From an uncultured Pseudomonadota bacterium (GTDB taxonomy: Bacteria; Pseudomonadota; Gammaproteobacteria; Burkholderiales; SG8-39), in assembly GCA_903895005.1 (NCBI GenBank), contig CAITSH010000250.1, positions 1 through 13,616 of the forward strand: DNA of 13,616 nt, written 5' to 3'. This document shows, in pieces, positions 6,830 to 13,616 of this stretch. The translations under genes and the position numbers were made by a program. Positions within the stretch are counted from its first letter, which is position 1. Every line of letters starts with the position of its first letter. The notes under the pieces were generated by a model. The model did no database searches. It saw only the letters and a program-made list of their open reading frames with translations, and was not told the origin of the DNA.

Positions 6830-7432
6830 ATGAGCGCGAAATTGGATTTTTATTTTGATTTTTCGTCCCCTTACGGTTACATCGCCAGCCACAAGATCGA
6901 TGCGCTGGCGGCCAGGCACGGCCGCGAAGTCGAGTGGCGCCCCATATTACTCGGTGCGGTGATGAAGATCACCGGTGGCCAACCGCTGCCGAACGTTCCC
7001 TTGAAGGGGCATTACGCGCGGCTCGACTTTGTGCGCAGCGCAAAATTCCACGGTGTTGCGTACAACCTGCCCTCCACCTTCCCGATTTCTTCGCAGGCAC
7101 CCGCGCGCGCGTTTTACTGGCTCAAGCAGCAGGACCCCGTGCGCGCAAAAACCCTCGCCAGCGCGCTCTATCGCGCCTATTTCGTCGATGACATCAACAT
7201 TTCGAATCCGGAAGACACGGTGGCGGTCGGTGCGAAAATCGGCCTTGACGCCAGCGCGTTGCGTGCGGCACTGAACGATCAGTCCATCAAAGACCTGGTA
7301 AAAAACGAAGTGGAGGCGGCTATCAAACTCGGTGTGTTCGGGTCGCCTTATATCGTCGTCGACGGCGAGCCCTTCTGGGGCATGGATCGCTTCGACCAGA
7401 TCGACAAATGGCTGGCAACCGGAGGATGGTAA
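6830..7432 (+). CDS. 2-hydroxychromene-2-carboxylate isomerase-like DsbA-fold protein
   Basis: The protein is 200 residues of the DsbA/GST-kappa thioredoxin-fold superfamily. The N-terminal FYFDFSSPYGYIAS (7-20) has Ser residues where the isomerase NahD binds glutathione, and there is no CxxC redox pair. The C-terminal GVFGSPYIVVDGEPFWGMD (168-186) is the family signature with the cis-Pro loop. Known members isomerise 2-hydroxychromene-2-carboxylate in naphthalene breakdown using glutathione, but homologues are common in genomes without that pathway, and here no aromatic-degradation gene is near. A glutathione-dependent isomerase or transferase acting on an unsaturated acyl intermediate is a guess only. 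The start is fixed by the strong ribosome site at 6816-6824. The LOG-family gene follows almost directly. Confidence 0.85.
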   Translation: MSAKLDFYFDFSSPYGYIASHKIDALAARHGREVEWRPILLGAVMKITGGQPLPNVPLKGHYARLDFVRSAKFHGVAYNLPSTFPISSQAPARAFYWLKQQDPVRAKTLASALYRAYFVDDINISNPEDTVAVGAKIGLDASALRAALNDQSIKDLVKNEVEAAIKLGVFGSPYIVVDGEPFWGMDRFDQIDKWLATGGW

Positions 7433-7437
7433 GCAGC

Positions 7438-8037
<600 letters not shown>

Positions 8038-8039
8038 CC

Positions 8040-9647
8040 ATGCCAGAAATCAAGACCCGGCTCAACCCCGGCGGCGCCGACTTCGCGGCCAACGCAAAGG
8101 CGATGACCGCGCTGGTGGCCGACCTGCGCGACAAGGTTGCGGTGGTCTGCATGGGCGGGGGTGAGCAGGCACGCGCGAAACACACGGCGCGCGGAAAATT
8201 GCTGCCGCGCGAACGCGTGAACACCCTGCTTGATCCGGGCTCGCCGTTTCTTGAGATCGGGCAGCTGGCCGCATTCGGCATGTACAACAACGATGCGCCC
8301 GGCGCCGGGATCATCACCGGAATCGGCCGCGTTGCCGGGCAGGAGTGCGTCATCATCGCCAACGACGCCACGGTCAAGGGCGGCACCTACTATCCGATGA
8401 CCGTCAAAAAGCACCTGCGCGCGCAGGACATCGCCCGCAACAACAACCTGCCGTGTATTTATCTTGTCGACTCGGGCGGGGCCTTCCTGCCGGAGCAGGA
8501 CGAAGTCTTCCCCGATCGTGACCACTTTGGCCGTATTTTCTACAATCAGGCGACCATGTCAGCGCTGGGCATCGCGCAAATCGCCGTGGTCATGGGATCG
8601 TGCACCGCCGGCGGCGCCTACGTGCCGGCAATGTCCGATGAGTCCATCATCGTCAAGGAACAGGGAACGATATTTCTCGGCGGCCCGCCGCTAGTCAAGG
8701 CCGCCACCGGTGAGATCGTCAGCGCCGAGGAACTGGGGGGTGCGGAAGTACACACCCGCGTCTCCGGTGTGTCCGACCACTTTGCCCAGGATGACGCCCA
8801 TGCCCTGGCCATCGCGAGGCGCATCGTCGGCCATCTCAACCGCAAGAAAAATGTGACGCTTTCCCTGCGTGAACCGCGGGAGCCGCTCTACGCGTGCGGC
8901 GAACTCGGTGGCGTCATTCCCGCCGACACGCGCAAGCCCTACGATATTCGTGAAGTCATCGCCCGCATCGTCGACGGATCGGATCTGGATGAATTCAAGC
9001 AAAACTACGGCACGACCCTGGTGACCGGATTTGCCCACCTGCACGGCTACCCGGTGGGCATTGTCGCCAACAACGGCATCCTGTTTTCCGAGTCAGCCCT
9101 GAAAGGCGCACACTTCATCGAGCTATGCGCGCAGCGCGGCATTCCGCTGGTGTTCTTGCAGAACATCACCGGTTTCATGGTCGGAAAAAAATACGAGGCG
9201 GGCGGCATCGCCAGCGACGGTGCGAAAATGGTCACCGCGGTGGCCTGCGCGAACGTGCCCAAATTCACGGTGATTGTCGGCGGCTCGTTCGGTGCCGGCA
9301 ACTACGGCATGTGCGGCCGCGCATTCAATCCGCGCTTCCTGTGGATGTGGCCCAACGCGCGCATATCAGTCATGGGGGGCGAGCAAGCGGCAAGCGTGCT
9401 TGCCACGGTGCGCCGCGACGGCATCGAATCCAGAGGCGGGACGTGGCCCGCGACCGAAGAGGCCGCCTTCAAGCGACCCATACTTGAGCAATATGAAACC
9501 CAGGGCCAACCCTACTACGCCAGCGCGCGACTCTGGGACGATGGCATCATCGCCCCAGAGGACACGCGCAGGGTACTGGGTCTTGCCTTGTCGGCGTCGC
9601 TCAACGCGCCCATCGCGCCGACAAGATTCGGCGTGTTCAGAATGTAA
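8040..9647 (+). CDS. liuB: Methylcrotonyl-CoA carboxylase beta subunit (carboxyltransferase)
   Basis: This subunit moves the carboxyl group from carboxybiotin to 3-methylcrotonyl-CoA, giving 3-methylglutaconyl-CoA. The protein is 535 residues, the normal length. Its two crotonase-like halves cover roughly 30-280 and 300-530. The N half has [16 protein letters not shown] (186-201) and the [12 protein letters not shown] loop (from 214); the C half has [27 protein letters not shown] and SFGAGNYGM (416-424), the paired glycine-rich oxyanion regions of acyl-CoA carboxyltransferases. The ATG at 8040 begins two bases after the LOG-family stop and has no clear ribosome site, so translation is probably coupled. 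Geranyl-CoA carboxylase is the closest alternative; the adjoining isovaleryl-CoA dehydrogenase, hydratase and HMG-CoA lyase favour methylcrotonyl-CoA. The alpha subunit lies two genes downstream. Confidence 0.95.
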   Translation: MPEIKTRLNPGGADFAANAKAMTALVADLRDKVAVVCMGGGEQARAKHTARGKLLPRERVNTLLDPGSPFLEIGQLAAFGMYNNDAPGAGIITGIGRVAGQECVIIANDATVKGGTYYPMTVKKHLRAQDIARNNNLPCIYLVDSGGAFLPEQDEVFPDRDHFGRIFYNQATMSALGIAQIAVVMGSCTAGGAYVPAMSDESIIVKEQGTIFLGGPPLVKAATGEIVSAEELGGAEVHTRVSGVSDHFAQDDAHALAIARRIVGHLNRKKNVTLSLREPREPLYACGELGGVIPADTRKPYDIREVIARIVDGSDLDEFKQNYGTTLVTGFAHLHGYPVGIVANNGILFSESALKGAHFIELCAQRGIPLVFLQNITGFMVGKKYEAGGIASDGAKMVTAVACANVPKFTVIVGGSFGAGNYGMCGRAFNPRFLWMWPNARISVMGGEQAASVLATVRRDGIESRGGTWPATEEAAFKRPILEQYETQGQPYYASARLWDDGIIAPEDTRRVLGLALSASLNAPIAPTRFGVFRM

Positions 9648-9664
9648 GGGGCACTGAGAACATA

Positions 9665-10120
9665 ATGAGCGAACATCACGCCAGCATTAAATGGCATCGG
9701 GACGGCGCATTCGACCACGCGCATTACAGCCGTGCCCACAGCATGCATTTTGACGGGGGCATCACGCTCCAGGGCAATGCCGCACCGGGCAATATTCCCG
9801 CCACGATCCCGGCAGTCGCCGGCGTTGACCCGGAGCAGGCCTTTGTCGCTTCTTTGTCAGCCTGCCATATGCTGTGGTTTCTCGCACTCGCCAGCAAGGC
9901 AGGCTTGGTGGCCGAGCGCTACAGCGACGATGCATCCGGCGTACTGGAGCGCAACGCCGCCGGGAAAATGGCCATGACCCGCGTCACGCTGCGCCCGGAC
10001 ACCTTGTTTGCCGCTCCCGCGCCCTCAGCCGCAGCGCTGCTGGCCCTGCACCACAAGGCGCACGAGCACTGCTTTATAGCCAATTCCGTAACCACCCAAA
10101 TAGATATCGAACCCCAATGA
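9665..10120 (+). CDS. OsmC-family protein
   Basis: OsmC/Ohr proteins reduce organic hydroperoxides with a Cys pair; many remain uncharacterised. The protein is 151 residues, about the usual size. Cys67 in SLSACHMLWFL and Cys136 in HEHCFIANS stand at the two positions of the peroxidatic and resolving Cys, and Glu57 in DPEQAFVAS matches the conserved active-site acid. The segment SLSACHM followed by a hydrophobic helix is characteristic. A weak GGGG/GAGAAC stretch precedes the ATG, 17 bases after the carboxylase beta stop. Its TGA overlaps the hydratase ATG, so it is translated with the pathway enzymes. It may deal with peroxides or reactive acyl thioesters made during leucine oxidation; this is inferred from position only. 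Confidence 0.88.
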   Translation: MSEHHASIKWHRDGAFDHAHYSRAHSMHFDGGITLQGNAAPGNIPATIPAVAGVDPEQAFVASLSACHMLWFLALASKAGLVAERYSDDASGVLERNAAGKMAMTRVTLRPDTLFAAPAPSAAALLALHHKAHEHCFIANSVTTQIDIEPQ

Positions 10121-10977
10121 GCAAATCACCGAAATACAAGCACCTGCTGGTACAGGACACCCAAGGCGTCGGCATTATCTGGCTCAACCGGCCGGACCTG
10201 CGCAACGCCTTCAATGACGAGATGATCGCCGAGCTGACCGCCGCGCTGCAGGCGCTTGAGGCCGATAAAGCCATTCGCGCCGTGGTGCTGGCCGGTGCCG
10301 GCGCCGCGTTTTGTGCCGGTGCGGACCTCAACTGGATGAAACGCATGGCCGGCTACAGCGTGGCGCAGAATCGCGCCGATGCGATGGGCATGGCCACCAT
10401 GCTCAACACGCTCTACTGCCTCAAGAAGCCGACCATCGCGCGCGTGCACGGTGCGGCCTTCGCCGGCGGAGTCGGTCTGGTCGCCGCCTGCGACATCGCC
10501 GTCGCCGCATATGAAGCGGAATTTTGCCTGTCCGAAGTCAAGCTGGGATTGATTCCGGCGACCATCAGCCCTTATGTGATCCGGGCCATGGGCGAACGCG
10601 CGTCACGGCGCTACTTCCTGTCGGCTGAACGCTTCACCGCCGCTGAGGCCTACCGCATCGGCCTTGTCAGTGAAATCGCACCGTTGGCGGACCTCGATGG
10701 CCGCATCAACGAATTGCTGGAACAATTGCTGCTGGGTGGTCCCAACGCCCAAAGCCTTTCAAAAGAACTCATCCGTGCGGTCGCGGGAGGCTCAATCGAC
10801 ACCGCCATGATCAGCGATACCGCCGGCCGCATCGCCGCCGCGCGCGCATCCGCCGAGGGCAAGGACGGTATTGCGTCCTTTCTGGAAAAACGCGCCCCCG
10901 CCTGGGCCGCACCCGGTACAGCAGAGAAAAAGAAACCTACGGCCAAACCTGCAAAAAAGGTCCGCAAAAAAAGCTGA
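10117..10977 (+). CDS. liuC: Methylglutaconyl-CoA hydratase-like enoyl-CoA hydratase
   Basis: It is expected to hydrate 3-methylglutaconyl-CoA to HMG-CoA. The protein is 286 residues, a crotonase with LNRPDLRNAF (23-32), the oxyanion loop AFCAGADLNWMKRM (64-77), HGAAFAGGVGLVAACD (111-126) and Glu140 in LSEVKLGLIPA, which aligns with the second catalytic Glu of crotonases. Where many crotonases have the first Glu there is a Gly (Gly120). The normal fold ends near SFLEKRAPAW (254-263); a 23-residue Lys/Pro/Ala-rich tail follows. The start is the ATG overlapping the OsmC stop (ATGA); longer upstream versions merely read through the OsmC gene in another frame. TGA is followed by three bases and then the ATG of the carboxylase alpha gene, in the same frame. 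Confidence 0.92.
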   Translation: MSKSPKYKHLLVQDTQGVGIIWLNRPDLRNAFNDEMIAELTAALQALEADKAIRAVVLAGAGAAFCAGADLNWMKRMAGYSVAQNRADAMGMATMLNTLYCLKKPTIARVHGAAFAGGVGLVAACDIAVAAYEAEFCLSEVKLGLIPATISPYVIRAMGERASRRYFLSAERFTAAEAYRIGLVSEIAPLADLDGRINELLEQLLLGGPNAQSLSKELIRAVAGGSIDTAMISDTAGRIAAARASAEGKDGIASFLEKRAPAWAAPGTAEKKKPTAKPAKKVRKKS

Positions 10978-10980
10978 GGC

Positions 10981-12996
10981 ATGTTCTGCAAGGTCCTCAT
11001 CGCCAATCGCGGCGAAATCGCCTGCCGCATCATCCGCTCGGCAAAGCGGCTTGGCTTGTGGACGGTCGCCGTATATTCGGATGCCGACGCGCAAGCCCTC
11101 CACGTAGCGCAAGCCGATGAGGCGTTTCGTATCGGCACCGCTGAAGCGAAGGACAGTTATCTCTCGGGCGAACGCATCATCGCCGCTGCCAGGGCAGCCG
11201 GCGCGCAGGCGGTCCACCCCGGTTACGGATTCCTCTCCGAAAACGCGGATTTTGCCGATGCCTGCGCCAGGGCGGGACTGGTTTTTATCGGTCCGCCGCC
11301 GGCCGCCATTCGTGCCATGGGCGACAAGAGCGCGGCCAAAGCGCTGATGCAACAATCGGGGGTGCCTGTCGTTCCCGGTTATCACGGCGACAATCAGGAC
11401 GCCGCCTTCTTGCAAGAAGAGGCCGGAAAAATCGCCTACCCGGTGTTGATAAAGGCATCGGCAGGCGGTGGTGGCAAGGGCATGCGTATCGTCGGCAAGG
11501 CAGAGGAATTCCCCGACGCGCTTGCCGCCTGCCAGCGCGAAGCCAAAGCGGCTTTCGGCGATGAAACGGTGCTGATCGAAAAATATCTGCCGCGACCGCG
11601 CCATATTGAGATCCAGGTGTTCGCCGACACACTGGGTCATGTCGTTCACTTGTTCGAGCGCGACTGCTCGGTGCAGCGCCGCCACCAGAAAGTACTGGAA
11701 GAGGCGCCGGCCCCGGGCATGACGTCCGCAAGGCGCAAAGCCATGGTCGACGCGGCAGTGTCTGCAGCCAGGGCCGTCGACTACGCCGGTGCAGGAACAG
11801 TGGAGTTCATCATTGACTGTGATGATCCGCGCGACGACGCGTTTTATTTCATGGAAATGAACACGCGACTGCAGGTTGAGCATCCGGTAACAGAGATGAT
11901 CACCGGCCTCGATCTCGTTGAATGGCAATTGCGTGTCGCGGCGGGCGAATCCTTGCCGCTGGCGCAGGAGGACATTGTCATTCGCGGCCATGCAATCGAA
12001 GCGCGCATTTATGCCGAGGACGCTGAGCGCGGCTTTTTGCCTGCGACCGGCCGCATAGACCATCTCGCCATGCCACCAGAGTCGGCGCACGTGCGAATCG
12101 ACACCGGAGTGGCCGCCGGAGACACCATCTCGCCCTGGTATGACCCGATGATCGCCAAGCTGATCGTCTGGGATACAGACCGCACCGCTGCGCTCGCACG
12201 CATGCGCAGCGCCCTCGCCGGCTTTGAAATTGCGGGAGTGACCTCCAACACCGGCTTTCTCGCCAGGGTGGTCGATTGTCAGGCGTTTGCCAAAGCGAAT
12301 CTCGATACCGGGCTTATCGAGAACAACCGCGACACCCTCTTCCCCCCGCGGCAGGCGGCCGGCGATACGATCCTCGCGCTAGCGAGCGTTGCCGAACTTG
12401 CACACCGGCAGACCGCGGCAAGTGAGCATGCAAAAGCCGGCACCGACCCGGCCTCGCCCTGGGCGCTGACTGACGGCTGGCGCCTCAACCAGCAAGCCCG
12501 ACACACACTGCGTTTCCTTGACGGCCAATACGAGATCCCCGTCACTGTGCACGTTCGCAAGAACGCATGGGAACTGGAAGTGGGCGGCGCCCGCCACACG
12601 CTGCGCGCAGAACATCGCACCGACGGGCGCATCGCCATCTGGCTAGACGGTGTCGCTGCGTTTGCTACCGTAGTCCGGCGTGGCCCCCATTTCGACTTGT
12701 TTCACACCGGACAGCACAGCCGCCTTGATTTGCTCGACCCGCTGGCGCATGCCGCAGGCGCCGAGGAAGAGTCCGGCAAGCTCGCGGCTCCGATGCCGGG
12801 CAAGATCATGGCAGTCATGGTCAAACCCGGGACTGCGGTAAAACGCGGCACGCCCCTGTTGATACTGGAAGCAATGAAAATGGAACACAGCATCACCGCC
12901 CCGTTCGACGGCACTGTCACAGCCATACACTTCGCGCCCGGAGACCAGGTCGGTGACGGCGCACAGCTGCTATCCATTGAGGCAAGCCAGCCATGA
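10981..12996 (+). CDS. liuD: Methylcrotonyl-CoA carboxylase alpha subunit (biotin carboxylase and biotin carrier)
   Basis: This subunit carboxylates biotin with bicarbonate and ATP and carries it to the beta subunit. The protein is 671 residues, the usual length. The biotin carboxylase N-domain starts with VLIANRGEIACRII. The ATP-grasp domain has the glycine-rich SAGGGGKGM (160-168, Lys166) and the catalytic stretch MEMNTRLQVEHPVTE (291-305). The carboxylase C-domain runs to about 445, then a linking region, and finally the biotinyl domain, with Ala-Met-Lys-Met at 631-634 making Lys633 the biotin site. APMPGKIMAVMVKPG marks the start of that domain. The ATG lies three bases after the hydratase TGA without a good ribosome site, implying coupling. 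Its stop overlaps the lyase ATG. Geranyl- or propionyl-CoA carboxylase is less likely by context. Confidence 0.96.
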   Translation: MFCKVLIANRGEIACRIIRSAKRLGLWTVAVYSDADAQALHVAQADEAFRIGTAEAKDSYLSGERIIAAARAAGAQAVHPGYGFLSENADFADACARAGLVFIGPPPAAIRAMGDKSAAKALMQQSGVPVVPGYHGDNQDAAFLQEEAGKIAYPVLIKASAGGGGKGMRIVGKAEEFPDALAACQREAKAAFGDETVLIEKYLPRPRHIEIQVFADTLGHVVHLFERDCSVQRRHQKVLEEAPAPGMTSARRKAMVDAAVSAARAVDYAGAGTVEFIIDCDDPRDDAFYFMEMNTRLQVEHPVTEMITGLDLVEWQLRVAAGESLPLAQEDIVIRGHAIEARIYAEDAERGFLPATGRIDHLAMPPESAHVRIDTGVAAGDTISPWYDPMIAKLIVWDTDRTAALARMRSALAGFEIAGVTSNTGFLARVVDCQAFAKANLDTGLIENNRDTLFPPRQAAGDTILALASVAELAHRQTAASEHAKAGTDPASPWALTDGWRLNQQARHTLRFLDGQYEIPVTVHVRKNAWELEVGGARHTLRAEHRTDGRIAIWLDGVAAFATVVRRGPHFDLFHTGQHSRLDLLDPLAHAAGAEEESGKLAAPMPGKIMAVMVKPGTAVKRGTPLLILEAMKMEHSITAPFDGTVTAIHFAPGDQVGDGAQLLSIEASQP

Positions 12997-13616
12997 ACCT
13001 GCCTGTGCGCGTGCGGATTGTCGAGGTCGGTCCGCGCGATGGCCTGCAAAATGAAACTGCTGTCGTGCCGACCGCGGTCAAGGTGGCGCTGATCGAGCAA
13101 CTGGCCGATGCGGGCATGCCCGCTGTGGAATCGGCCGCTTTTGTCTCGCCCAAATGGGTGCCACAAATGGCCGATCACGCCGAGGTGATGCATGCCATCC
13201 GGAAAAAGGACGGGGTCAGTTATCCGGTCCTGGTACCCAACCTGAAGGGGCTCGAAGCCGCGCTCGCCGCCGGTGTCACCGAAATCGCGGTGTTCGGCGC
13301 GGCCTCGGAAACCTTCAGCCGCAAGAACATCAACTGCTCTATCGCAGAAAGCCTGGAGCGCTTTTCACCGGTGGTGGCCGCGGCACGCGAATCAGGCGTG
13401 CGCGTGCGCGGCTATATCTCCTGCGTCATCGATTGCCCGTATGAAGGGGCGATCCCACCGCAGGCCGTGGCGAGCGTGGCGAAAGCCCTGCGTGACATGG
13501 GCTGCTACGAGGTATCTCTTGGCGACACCATAGGCAGCGCCACGCCGGGGCGCATGCAAAGCATGATCGCAGCGGTCAATACCGTAGTCCCCGCCACGGA
13601 GCTCGCAGTGCATTGC
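12993..13616 (+). CDS. liuE: Hydroxymethylglutaryl-CoA lyase (partial, 3' end missing)
   Basis: It splits HMG-CoA into acetyl-CoA and acetoacetate, the last step of the pathway. The first 208 residues are visible, of about 300 expected. VEVGPRDGLQNE (10-21) provides the catalytic Arg15 and the metal ligand Asp16; SAAFVSPKWVPQMAD, NLKGLEAA, FGAASETFSRKNIN, ISCVIDCPYEG and SLGDTIGSATPG follow as in the TIM-barrel family. The last residues visible, AVHC, include His207 of the metal-binding HxH pair; the second His and the mobile Cys loop lie beyond the window. The ATG overlaps the carboxylase alpha TGA (ATGA). Homocitrate synthase and isopropylmalate synthase are related, but these motifs and the neighbours favour the lyase. 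Confidence 0.96.
   Translation, partial: MNLPVRVRIVEVGPRDGLQNETAVVPTAVKVALIEQLADAGMPAVESAAFVSPKWVPQMADHAEVMHAIRKKDGVSYPVLVPNLKGLEAALAAGVTEIAVFGAASETFSRKNINCSIAESLERFSPVVAAARESGVRVRGYISCVIDCPYEGAIPPQAVASVAKALRDMGCYEVSLGDTIGSATPGRMQSMIAAVNTVVPATELAVHC

Noticed and set aside
9874..10116. Longer start for the hydratase
   Set aside because: The extension is the OsmC gene read in another frame; the ATGA overlap at 10117 gives the family N-terminus.
10792..12090. 432-codon open frame antisense to the hydratase and carboxylase alpha genes
   Set aside because: It is opposite strongly supported coding sequence, has no family motif, and its start and end ignore gene borders.

Overview
The window looks like chromosomal DNA of a GC-rich proteobacterium, most likely a betaproteobacterium. 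This is an inference from the class I PHA synthase, the complete leucine/isovalerate (liu-type) gene set, the base composition and the compact, coupled gene packing. No tRNA, rRNA, CRISPR array, insertion sequence or phage gene was seen.

Layout. Positions 1-219 hold the end of a short-chain dehydrogenase gene that begins outside the window. Convergent to it, on the minus strand, are a metallo-beta-lactamase-fold hydrolase (3200 to 2154) and a class I poly(3-hydroxyalkanoate) synthase, phaC (2093 to 291), probably one transcription unit. A 242-bp divergent control region (3201-3442) separates them from a long plus-strand cluster running to the right edge. In order it encodes isovaleryl-CoA dehydrogenase, beta-carbonic anhydrase, a broken thiolase start, an intact acetyl-CoA acetyltransferase, a DsbA-fold 2-hydroxychromene-2-carboxylate isomerase-like protein, a LOG-family (TIGR00730) phosphoribohydrolase, methylcrotonyl-CoA carboxylase beta subunit, an OsmC-family protein, a methylglutaconyl-CoA hydratase-like crotonase, methylcrotonyl-CoA carboxylase alpha subunit (biotin carboxylase plus biotin carrier), and hydroxymethylglutaryl-CoA lyase, which is cut by the window end.

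How the genes work together. Isovaleryl-CoA is dehydrogenated to 3-methylcrotonyl-CoA, carboxylated by the biotin enzyme, hydrated to HMG-CoA, and cleaved to acetyl-CoA and acetoacetate. The thiolase interconverts acetoacetyl-CoA and acetyl-CoA. Carbonic anhydrase could supply bicarbonate to the carboxylase. The thiolase and the neighbouring PHA synthase tie the pathway to carbon storage. Several start/stop overlaps (ATGA at 5287, 10117 and 12993) indicate translational coupling. A stem-loop near 6682-6708, followed by a gene with a near-perfect Shine-Dalgarno sequence, suggests that the right half can be transcribed separately.

The most unusual stretch is 5287-5543. A second, truncated copy of the thiolase 5' end lies just before the real gene. 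It is followed by a small palindromic sequence and a 15-bp inverted repeat whose other arm lies inside the real thiolase gene, so that the thiolase start codon sits in the loop. No wholly new system is evident; the rest is a well-recognised catabolic cluster with some accessory genes of unclear role.
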